Source: an uncultured bacterium
GTDB lineage: Bacteria; Patescibacteriota; Minisyncoccia; SW-4-49-11
Reading direction: 5' to 3'
Assembly: GCA_913060955.1 (NCBI GenBank)
Contig: CAJXTH010000007.1
Location: 1-12,714 of the forward strand
DNA: 12,714 bases
A model generated the notes under the pieces. That model was not told the DNA's origin and ran no database searches. It saw only the letters and a list, made by a program, of their open reading frames with translations. The translations under genes were made by a program, and so were the position numbers. Shown in pieces: positions 7,255 to 12,714 of the stretch. The first letter of the stretch is position 1. Every line of letters starts with the position of its first letter.

Positions 7255-8355
7255 TTATCTCTGCTCAATAAATTGTTTTAAAACTTGAGCAGTTTTATCG
7301 AGAGAAGTCAGTGATACGCGTTCGTTCACTCCCTCGGCATCGTCGCCAGCTGGGCGAGTCACAATGATAGGGATGTCAAGATGGGTAAAGAATCTGGCAT
7401 CAGAAGATCCATTTTCTCCAATCATGGGAATGTCTCGTTCGAATACTTTGTCCATGACAGATTTGAACTCGAGTAGAGTTGGATTATCTCGCTCTACAAA
7501 AACCCGCTCGGCACCAATCAGTTTTTTCACTTCTACCTCTGGGATAAGGTTTTGAATTTTGGTGACATAATCATCAACCAACATGTCTTCTACAAAGTGC
7601 ATGGATAGTTTCATAGTGGCCGTGTGAGGGGATCGGCTCTGAAGTTTGTGGGCATCCAGTTCCCAGGCGTTGTAGGTGGTGTACCAATTATCATCGGCAG
7701 TTGCCTTATGCTTATCTGATAGCAACTCGCGCAGTTTAATGTAGGCGTCGATCAGTTTGTCGATGGCATTTCCCCCTAACCATGGCATGTGAACTGGGGT
7801 GTTATCATCTTCCCGGGCAGTAAGCTCGAGCCGGATGATTCCTTTCTCAGCGTGACTGATTGTCTCACTGTATCCACCATCCAAATTGATCAAAAGCTTG
7901 GTGGTATATCCAACCTCTTGAACGAGATATTCAGCACTATTCCAGCCACCTGACTCTTCGTCTCCATTCAGCATCAGCCCGATACTTTTCCCTGGGTTTG
8001 TTTGGGCAAGTTCTCTCAAAACAACCATCATGGCCGCTACCGAACCTTTCATATCGAGTGCCCCAGGACCATACAGATAATCTCCCTCAATCCTTGTCTG
8101 GTAGTTGGTGTTTCCACCTGGAACAACATCAAAGTGCCCTTGCATCATAATATCTGGGCACAGAGTATCTTCGGTGAGTACCATTACCGAAGGAACACCG
8201 TTTTTCTCGTAGCGTTTGACAATCAAATCCGTGTCAGCATAATACTCCTCAATATAATCAGCACAAGCCAGGAGTTCTTTGTGACCTGCTGTTGATTCAT
8301 AGGAGATAAGCTCTTTCAAGAGTTCAGTGATCTGAGATTTCATATCCGATATCAT
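7255..8355 (-). CDS. M20 family metallopeptidase (ArgE/DapE-like)
   Basis: A 366-residue cytoplasmic hydrolase of the M20 family, which removes acyl or peptidyl groups with a two-metal centre (acetylornithine deacetylase, succinyl-diaminopimelate desuccinylase, dipeptidases). Seen are GHFDVVP (73-79; ligand H74, D76), the bridging D101 in ALDMKG, the catalytic E133 with E134 in GDEESGG, D159 in NLDGG, and the lid/dimer domain (about 175-285). Near the C-terminus is SSDARFF (317-323), common in DapE/ArgE types. The last metal ligand, normally His in a HxxxE pattern, is Glu: DAEGVNERVSL has E341 where His is expected. The substrate is unknown. A start at Met5 (8343) is a possible alternative. 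Its promoter interlocks with that of guaA. Confidence 0.88.
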   Translation of the reverse strand: MISDMKSQITELLKELISYESTAGHKELLACADYIEEYYADTDLIVKRYEKNGVPSVMVLTEDTLCPDIMMQGHFDVVPGGNTNYQTRIEGDYLYGPGALDMKGSVAAMMVVLRELAQTNPGKSIGLMLNGDEESGGWNSAEYLVQEVGYTTKLLINLDGGYSETISHAEKGIIRLELTAREDDNTPVHMPWLGGNAIDKLIDAYIKLRELLSDKHKATADDNWYTTYNAWELDAHKLQSRSPHTATMKLSMHFVEDMLVDDYVTKIQNLIPEVEVKKLIGAERVFVERDNPTLLEFKSVMDKVFERDIPMIGENGSSDARFFTHLDIPIIVTRPAGDDAEGVNERVSLTSLDKTAQVLKQFIEQR

Positions 8356-8366
8356 TAATTGAATTC

Positions 8367-8394
8367 AGTATATCATGTCGAGGTGATTGACCAA
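8367..8394 (-). promoter_or_regulatory. Predicted promoter of the 8355 M20 gene
   Basis: On the minus strand TTGGTC (8394-8389), a 16-base spacer and TATACT (8372-8367) with TG at 8375-8374. TATACT ends 11 bases before the ATG at 8355, so the leader would be about five bases. The -35 shares bases 8389-8392 with the guaA -35 on the other strand. Confidence 0.6.
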
Positions 8395-8415
8395 CCTCGC
8401 GAATGGGCGTAGAAT
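8387..8415 (+). promoter_or_regulatory. Sigma-70-type promoter of guaA
   Basis: TTGACC (8387-8392), a 17-base spacer and TAGAAT (8410-8415) form a good housekeeping promoter. The leader to the ATG at 8449 would be about 27 bases (A-rich, no Shine-Dalgarno). I see no guanine riboswitch: the leader is far too short to hold a purine aptamer. Confidence 0.65.
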
Positions 8416-8448
8416 ACAAACATCTTTTTCAGAATAAAAACACAATCT

Positions 8449-10284
8449 ATGGCGGAGCACTCTCACATCGCCATACTGGATGCAGGCTCCCAGTATGGTA
8501 AGTTGATTGATAAACATATTCGAGGGCTTGGGGTGAATACTAAACTCTATCCACTCGAGACGAAGTCAACCAAGCTTCATGGTGTCCAAGGAATCGTGAT
8601 TTCCGGCGGACCAGAGAGTGTCTACGAACCAGAATCCCCGCGGTGTGACCCGGGGATTTTTGATTTGGGAGTTCCAGTGCTTGGGATTTGTTATGGAATG
8701 CAGCTCCAAGCAGCTGTGTTGGACGGAAAAGTTGAGCACTTACCCGTTCGTCAAGACGGCCAAACTCAGATTCGGATTGACCCGGATCGAAAGATTTTTC
8801 ATGGACTGGAGCGAGAACAAACGGTGCTCCTTACTCACGGAGATATTGTGACCGAGACGCCACCAGGATTTTCGGTAATTGCCCGCAATGATCATGAGGG
8901 AATTGTCGGAATGCAGTCCCAGTATGGTCAGATTATTGGACTTCAGTTTCATCCTGAGGTCATGCTGACACTCAAAGGTCGGGATATGTTGGCGCGCTTT
9001 GTTTGGGACATTTGTGGTTGTGATCCCAATTATTATCCGGCAGATCGAATTACCGAGCTCAAAGAAACCTTGCGCCAAGAAATTGGAGACCGGCATGTGA
9101 TTGCCCTGTTGAGTGGAGGAGTGGACTCGACGGTGGCGGCTCGGTTGGTTTCTGAGGTGATTCCGCCGGACAGAGTCCACGCAATTCATGTCGATCATGG
9201 ATTTATGCGAAAGAATGAGTCGGAATTAGTGCTCGACTCACTCGGAATACTCGGGATGGATATCCATCATATTGATGGTTCTGATCAATTCCTGGCGGGA
9301 ACCACGATCAAAGACGGCCAGAACATTGGTCCGTTGGGAGAGGTTATCAATCCAGAACACAAAAGAGCAATTATCGGAGATGTCTTTATGCAGTTGGTTG
9401 ATAATGAAGTTTCTCGAATTGGAGTACCCTTGGAGGACATGGTCTTACTCCAAGGAACGCTTCGCCCAGACTTGATCGAAAGCGCCTCGACCTGTGTCAG
9501 TGGTAAAGCTCATGTGATCAAGACCCATCATAACGATACTCACTTGGTTCGAAAACTCCGTGATGAAGGGCGAGTAGTGGAACCTCTCAAAGACTTTCAC
9601 AAGGACGAAGTTCGCGAGCTCGGTCGACTTCTGGATCTTCCTGAAAAACTCGTCAATCGACAGCCATTCCCCGGCCCAGGACTTGCTATTCGGATACTTT
9701 GTAGTGATGGAGGTATCGATGACGACTGGTATCAAATCCGAGATCAAGGATCTCTTTATGAAGCCGAGATTCTTCCCATCAAATCGGTTGGAGTCCAGGG
9801 AGACGGAAGAGGATACAAGTGGGTATCAGCTATACACGATGTTCCCTGGAGCGAAGCCTATACTCGAGCCCAGATGATTGTTCGTCACGTTCACAGCGTC
9901 GGCCGCGTAGTAAAAGTGCTCGGACGAGAGGCTGGTGAAATGAGTTTGACCGAGACCTATCTCGGAGCGCAAACCGCCAACCTCCTGCGAGAAGCTGATT
10001 GGGTTATACGAGATGTGTTCGAAGAGTATCAGTGCTACAAAAACTTTGCCCAAACCCCAGTAATTTTGCTGCCACTTTCATTTGGGAAAAAGAATGGGCA
10101 CAGTATTGTGATTCGACCCTTTATCACCACCGACTTTATGACCGGAACCCCGGGAATCGTCGGCAAAGATATTCCCGAGCGAGCTATCCAAGAACTTACC
10201 AATCGACTACTGAATCTTCCCTCAATTACCGCAGTGTTTTATGATGTCACCGGAAAACCTCCGGGTACAACCGAGTGGGAATAG
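8449..10284 (+). CDS. guaA: GMP synthase (glutamine-hydrolysing), long eukaryote-type form
   Basis: A 611-residue two-domain enzyme that turns XMP, ATP and glutamine into GMP. The glutaminase domain (about 6-188) has the triad C81 in GICYGM, H168 and E170 in FHPE. The ATP-pyrophosphatase domain begins near 198, with the P-loop SGGVDS (222-227) and the PGPGLAIRI segment (408-416). Usual bacterial GuaA is about 525 residues. This one is about 85 longer, and the extra length lies after PGPGLAIRI. There, LPIKSVGVQGD (442-452), a TYLGAQTANLLREAD block (503-517), QTPVILLPLSFG (535-546) and RPFITTDFMTG (556-566) follow the arrangement I recall from the C-terminal half of eukaryotic GMP synthases, including the closing KPPGTTEWE. 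It has its own promoter. The single TAG stop of the window ends this gene, and msrB follows. Confidence 0.95.
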   Translation: MAEHSHIAILDAGSQYGKLIDKHIRGLGVNTKLYPLETKSTKLHGVQGIVISGGPESVYEPESPRCDPGIFDLGVPVLGICYGMQLQAAVLDGKVEHLPVRQDGQTQIRIDPDRKIFHGLEREQTVLLTHGDIVTETPPGFSVIARNDHEGIVGMQSQYGQIIGLQFHPEVMLTLKGRDMLARFVWDICGCDPNYYPADRITELKETLRQEIGDRHVIALLSGGVDSTVAARLVSEVIPPDRVHAIHVDHGFMRKNESELVLDSLGILGMDIHHIDGSDQFLAGTTIKDGQNIGPLGEVINPEHKRAIIGDVFMQLVDNEVSRIGVPLEDMVLLQGTLRPDLIESASTCVSGKAHVIKTHHNDTHLVRKLRDEGRVVEPLKDFHKDEVRELGRLLDLPEKLVNRQPFPGPGLAIRILCSDGGIDDDWYQIRDQGSLYEAEILPIKSVGVQGDGRGYKWVSAIHDVPWSEAYTRAQMIVRHVHSVGRVVKVLGREAGEMSLTETYLGAQTANLLREADWVIRDVFEEYQCYKNFAQTPVILLPLSFGKKNGHSIVIRPFITTDFMTGTPGIVGKDIPERAIQELTNRLLNLPSITAVFYDVTGKPPGTTEWE

Positions 10285-10285
10285 A

Positions 10286-10294
10286 TGCTACACT
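10286..10294 (+). promoter_or_regulatory. Possible extended -10 promoter of msrB
   Basis: TGCTACACT begins two bases after the guaA stop codon, giving an extended -10 (TACACT, 10289-10294) with TG. No good -35 is visible in the guaA end. The leader to the ATG at 10320 would be about 19 bases. msrB may instead be read from the guaA transcript. Confidence 0.4.
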
Positions 10295-10319
10295 GAGAGA
10301 AAGTAACAAGTACAAAACC

Positions 10320-10709
10320 ATGGATCACTTTTCAGAATCAGAACTTCAAGAAAGACTCACTCCCGACGAGTACCATGTTTTGCGAGAGGCGGGAACAGAA
10401 AAACCGTTTGAAAACGAATACTGGGACTATCATGGAGATGGGATTTTTCGCTGCAAAGTCTGTGGAAACAAACTCTTCAAGGCTACAGATAAATTTGAAT
10501 CTGGAACCGGTTGGCCAAGCTTTGATCAACCTTACTCAGAAGATTCTGTAGAATATCGAGAAGACAACTCAATTTGGGGGCGCCGAGTTGAAGTAGTGTG
10601 CGCCAAGTGTGAGTCTCACCTCGGACACGTTTTTGAAGACGGTCCAACCGAAACCACCGGAAAACGCTACTGTATGAACTCGATTTGTATGGACTTAGAG
10701 GAGGAATAA
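10320..10709 (+). CDS. msrB: Peptide-methionine (R)-S-oxide reductase
   Basis: A 129-residue enzyme that repairs R-methionine sulfoxide in oxidised proteins. Two CxxC pairs, C45-C48 (CKVCG) and C94-C97 (CAKCESH), form the structural zinc site. GTGWPSF (62-68) and HLGHVFEDGP (100-109) are the substrate-binding segments. The catalytic Cys is C118 in the RYCMNS block. No resolving Cys is evident at the usual N-terminal position of the two-cysteine subtype near WPSF (S67 of GWPSF is not Cys). The frame is open back to an ATG at 10275, but that start would overlap guaA and add 15 unconserved residues, so the ATG at 10320 is preferred. It lies 35 bases after guaA. Its stop directly abuts the stop of the convergent M20 gene. 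Confidence 0.93.
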   Translation: MDHFSESELQERLTPDEYHVLREAGTEKPFENEYWDYHGDGIFRCKVCGNKLFKATDKFESGTGWPSFDQPYSEDSVEYREDNSIWGRRVEVVCAKCESHLGHVFEDGPTETTGKRYCMNSICMDLEEE

Positions 10710-11873
10710 TTATCCTCGCAAGACTTCATCCCAATGCTCGAAAATTTCTTGATAGAGGTCTCGAGTTTTTTGTATTCCTTCCAGCGATACCCATTCTTTG
10801 TCAGAATGGAAATCTCCTCCCATGGGTCCAATAGCTAGGACGGGAATATTCAGACGAGTAGCAAGGACGTTTTCATCGGCCACTCCCGTCCCGCAATAAT
10901 ATTCAACATTTCCATAGGATTTATGAATAACAGCGTCTGTTTCTTTCACGAATTGTGAAGTTGTATCAGAAAGGTATGGTTCAGAAAATGGTGTTTCTCG
11001 ATAGCGAGGTTGAACCACCAGCTTGTCAGATAGATCAGAACAGAGGACTCCAGAATCGTAGAGTTCATGGATCTTCATTTGGAGTTCTTGGATAACTGAC
11101 TCAACTGTCTCAGGAGGAACCATATGTCGGTTAATCGTGATGATTGCGTGATCAGGAATCGAAAGAGAAGTTGAGCTACTGGAACAGGACGAGAAAAACC
11201 ATTCTGCGGTCCCGAGAACTGGGTGCTCGGTTCGGGCCTGATCTTTGAGAGCTAACATAATCTGAGCAGCTTCGGTTAGGGCATTGATTCCCTCACCAGT
11301 AGAACCGTGTGCTGATCGTCCAGGAACGATGATTTCTATATCCATTCGTCCTGGGCGACCAATCATGTAGTTAAAAGGAAGATTTTCTCGTTTCACAGCA
11401 TTCAGACCAGTTTCTGGAACATAGGCTCCCACAAGATTGGTAAGCCAAGGGTGTCCAATCAAAGTGTTTGAACCAAGCGAAATATTCTCTTCATCTACGC
11501 AGAATGCAAAAACAAGAGTGTAATGTTCTGGGGTGAAATCTCTCATGGCCAGTAACACAGAAGTTAACCCACCTTTCATGTCTCCAACTCCGAGGCCAGT
11601 GGCAAGGTCTCCTTCAATATGAAGATCAAACGGATCGTGCTTCCAATTTCCGTACACCGGAACGGTATCCGAATTTCCATAGATCAAAATTGTGTTTTTC
11701 CCCGACCCTTTGCGAGCAAGAAGATTAGGACGGGAAGGATCGGGAGTTTCTTGACGGACAGTTTCAAAATCCCAGTCTTGAAGAAGTGTTTCCATATATT
11801 CCACCAGAGGAAGTTCATTGGGGAAAATGGAATTAATAGCCACGAGCTGACGGAGAAGATCGGTATGCGTCAT
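10710..11873 (-). CDS. M20 family metallopeptidase (ArgE/DapE-like), first His ligand replaced
   Basis: A 387-residue M20 family hydrolase, related to acetylornithine deacetylase, DapE and M20 dipeptidases. The second ligand D98 (VGDMKGG), the catalytic E128 with E129 (CVDEEN), E154 in the VPETGL block, the lid-domain RSAHGS with H189, and the C-terminal ligand H356 in the FHSDKEWVSLEG block are all present. The first ligand, normally His in G-H-x-D, is Asn: IYGNSDTVP has N67 with D69 kept. The codon is AAT, one base from CAT. The protein may be less active, use one metal, or have a changed substrate. It lies 105 bases downstream of an ATP-grasp gene on the same strand. The ATG at 11873 gives the usual N-terminus. 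Confidence 0.85.
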   Translation of the reverse strand: MTHTDLLRQLVAINSIFPNELPLVEYMETLLQDWDFETVRQETPDPSRPNLLARKGSGKNTILIYGNSDTVPVYGNWKHDPFDLHIEGDLATGLGVGDMKGGLTSVLLAMRDFTPEHYTLVFAFCVDEENISLGSNTLIGHPWLTNLVGAYVPETGLNAVKRENLPFNYMIGRPGRMDIEIIVPGRSAHGSTGEGINALTEAAQIMLALKDQARTEHPVLGTAEWFFSSCSSSSTSLSIPDHAIITINRHMVPPETVESVIQELQMKIHELYDSGVLCSDLSDKLVVQPRYRETPFSEPYLSDTTSQFVKETDAVIHKSYGNVEYYCGTGVADENVLATRLNIPVLAIGPMGGDFHSDKEWVSLEGIQKTRDLYQEIFEHWDEVLRG

Positions 11874-11880
11874 AGAAGTG

Positions 11881-11909
11881 ATGTTAGTTTCTTCCAGCCA
11901 TGAATCGAA
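11881..11909 (-). promoter_or_regulatory. Weak candidate promoter of the 11873 M20 gene
   Basis: On the minus strand TTCGAT (11909-11904), a 17-base spacer and TAACAT (11886-11881). TAACAT ends 7 bases before the ATG, the same distance as for the alpha/beta hydrolase gene, which would give a leaderless mRNA. Both hexamers are imperfect, and the -35 lies inside an inverted repeat (11900-11919). Confidence 0.3.
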
Positions 11910-11919
11910 TAGGATTCAT
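11900..11919. repeat. Short inverted repeat in the ATP-grasp/M20 gap
   Basis: ATGAATC (11900-11906) and GATTCAT (11913-11919) pair perfectly around a six-base centre, GAATAG. It lies between the larger hairpin at 11933-11959 and the M20 start. It could be an operator or part of a leader structure. It could also be chance at this size. Confidence 0.5.
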
Positions 11920-11932
11920 AGTTCGAGGAAAC

Positions 11933-11959
11933 TCTGAAGTATCGGTTTGATACTTCAGA
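11933..11959. repeat. Strong hairpin downstream of the ATP-grasp gene
   Basis: TCTGAAGTATC (11933-11943) and GATACTTCAGA (11949-11959) form a perfect 11-base stem with a five-base loop. On the minus strand it lies 19 bases after the ATP-grasp stop and is followed only by GTTTCC, so it lacks the T-run of a standard terminator. It may protect the 3' end of the mRNA, attenuate read-through into the M20 gene, or bind a protein as DNA. Confidence 0.6.
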
Positions 11960-11978
11960 AGTAAAATTGCTGACAGGA

Positions 11979-12714
11979 TTAGCTAGAGAGCTTGATTCCT
12001 TTCTCTTGGAGAATGAGAAGGCTCTGCTGAATCTTCTCTTGAGATTCTCCGCCGACAAAGATCTTAGCCACACCTGATGGTTCAAGTGGGGTCGCTCGGA
12101 AGGCCATCCAAACTACATTGGACGGAATACCTAGCTGATAGATCTCTTGCATGTTTGTTGCCTCGAAAGGTAACGTAACGTTTAGAGTCCTCCAACATTG
12201 GTATCCAAGGGCTTCTGCAATCAACCAGGCGAAGGCCGAAATCGGCCAGCGAGCATTGAGGTCAAACCACAAAACTTGCTGGGGGATTCCATAGTCATCA
12301 TAGACGAGGAACCCATTGGGGCCAACCGGACCGGAATATCCGAGTCCTGTCCAATGATCCCAGAGTTTCTCAAAGTCTCGTTTAATGACTTCAAGCTCCC
12401 GCTGGTCAGGGACCCAGTCCTGAGATCCTTGCCATTCAACCTGGCCAGAACTATTCTGGAAGATCCGTGGTTCGGAGCATCCGAGCCAGACTGAGCTCTC
12501 GTGAGTGATTACAGCCGAAACAGTGATGTTCCGAGCACGATCGCCAGTCTGAATTTCTTCCTCGATGACTACCTCGATGGGACTATCCATAGATAATTCT
12601 TGCCCAGGATAGAGTTCTCGAATAGCCTGAGGGAGAAAAGCGCTCCCGGGAACTTTGCGAACAAAGTCTGCGCCTGATCCAGATGGACGTTTCACATAGC
12701 AGGGAATCTCGCCA
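11979..12714 (-). CDS. ATP-grasp domain protein, C-terminal part (partial)
   Basis: The gene enters from beyond the right edge; 244 C-terminal residues are visible and the true start is outside. GTG at 12695 is an internal Val: the frame stays open to 12713 and reads CYVKRPSGSGADFV across it. This is the ATP-grasp lysine plus glycine-rich loop (visible residues about 5-18). Later come VVIEEEI (49-54), which supplies the adenine-hinge acids, NITVSAVITHESSVWLG (62-78), GYSGPVGPNGFLVYDD (125-140) and FDLNARWP (150-157), whose Asp-Asn-Arg set is the metal/phosphate site. ATP-grasp enzymes join a carboxylate to an amine or thiol through an acyl phosphate. The N-terminal substrate domain is outside the window, so the product cannot be named. 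An M20 hydrolase gene follows on the same strand after a 105-base gap with two inverted repeats. Confidence 0.75.
   Translation of the reverse strand, partial: GEIPCYVKRPSGSGADFVRKVPGSAFLPQAIRELYPGQELSMDSPIEVVIEEEIQTGDRARNITVSAVITHESSVWLGCSEPRIFQNSSGQVEWQGSQDWVPDQRELEVIKRDFEKLWDHWTGLGYSGPVGPNGFLVYDDYGIPQQVLWFDLNARWPISAFAWLIAEALGYQCWRTLNVTLPFEATNMQEIYQLGIPSNVVWMAFRATPLEPSGVAKIFVGGESQEKIQQSLLILQEKGIKLSS

Noticed and set aside
8416..8448. Guanine riboswitch in front of guaA
   Set aside because: The leader after the promoter is only about 27 bases and lacks the purine aptamer core.
8740..9198. 152-codon open frame on the minus strand inside guaA
   Set aside because: It lies wholly within the strongly conserved GMP synthase frame and its translation shows no recognisable domain; it is a shadow of guaA.
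10275..10319. Longer start for msrB at 10275
   Set aside because: It would overlap the guaA end and add 15 residues with no match to the family; the ATG at 10320 gives a normal MsrB and fits the candidate -10 box.
10701..10717. GAGGA-7-TCCTC inverted repeat as a bidirectional terminator of msrB and the M20 gene
   Set aside because: The arms are only five bases and there is no T-run on either side; it is too weak to call.
11952..11962. ACTTC-A-GAAGT as an alternative hairpin competing with the 11933-11959 stem
   Set aside because: A one-base loop cannot form, so it is not a credible switch.
12693..12695. GTG as a start for the minus-strand ATP-grasp gene
   Set aside because: The frame continues open to the window edge and the Val belongs to the conserved VKRPSGSG loop, so the gene is cut by the window rather than starting here.
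2..12714. TGA-as-glycine genetic code of some CPR lineages
   Set aside because: All genes read full length with the standard bacterial code and no conserved frame needs an in-frame TGA.

Overview
The window looks like ordinary, tightly packed bacterial chromosome. It holds 15 genes (two cut by the window edges), no gap longer than about 105 bases, and no RNA gene, insertion sequence, CRISPR array or phage gene that I can see. I could not place the organism firmly. No gene with a visible start has a convincing Shine-Dalgarno sequence. Several promoters have the -10 box 5 to 10 bases before the ATG, as in leaderless mRNAs. Of the 15 stops, 14 are TAA, one is TAG and none is TGA. This fits a compact bacterial lineage that relies little on Shine-Dalgarno initiation, possibly Patescibacteria (CPR), but that placement is inference. 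The genetic code behaves as the standard bacterial one.

Layout. Positions 2-100 (+) are the tail of an AhpD/carboxymuconolactone decarboxylase-like gene. It converges, with overlapping stops, on a pirin gene (807-97, -). Next comes a minus-strand cluster read from 5013 down to 868: PAP2 lipid phosphatase, ABC ATPase, ABC-2 permease, membrane-anchored alpha/beta hydrolase and a flavin reductase-like protein, with junctions of -8 to +18 bases. A strikingly symmetric 57-bp divergent promoter separates it from xthA (exonuclease III) and gpmA (phosphoglycerate mutase) on the plus strand. An HD-like hydrolase with its own promoter follows. An M20 peptidase (8355-7255, -) is divergent from guaA (8449-10284, +), with interlocking promoters. 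msrB follows guaA and abuts, stop to stop, a second M20 peptidase (11873-10710, -). An incomplete ATP-grasp enzyme on the same minus strand (beyond 12714 to 11979) lies upstream of that peptidase, across a gap holding two inverted repeats.

How the genes relate. The left third contains redox-type proteins (AhpD-like, pirin, flavin reductase) and an envelope cluster (PAP2, ABC exporter, anchored hydrolase). The middle is housekeeping: DNA repair, glycolysis, GMP synthesis and methionine sulfoxide repair. The right end pairs an ATP-grasp ligase-type enzyme with an M20 hydrolase.

I do not see a wholly new system. The points most worth a second look are a GMP synthase whose C-terminal half has the eukaryote-type layout; two M20 peptidases that each lack one different metal-ligand histidine; an HD protein lacking the Asp of its HD pair; the symmetric divergent promoter at 5013-5070; and a 9-base TGATATACT element repeated exactly before three genes. 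No canonical rho-independent terminator (hairpin plus T-run) was found.
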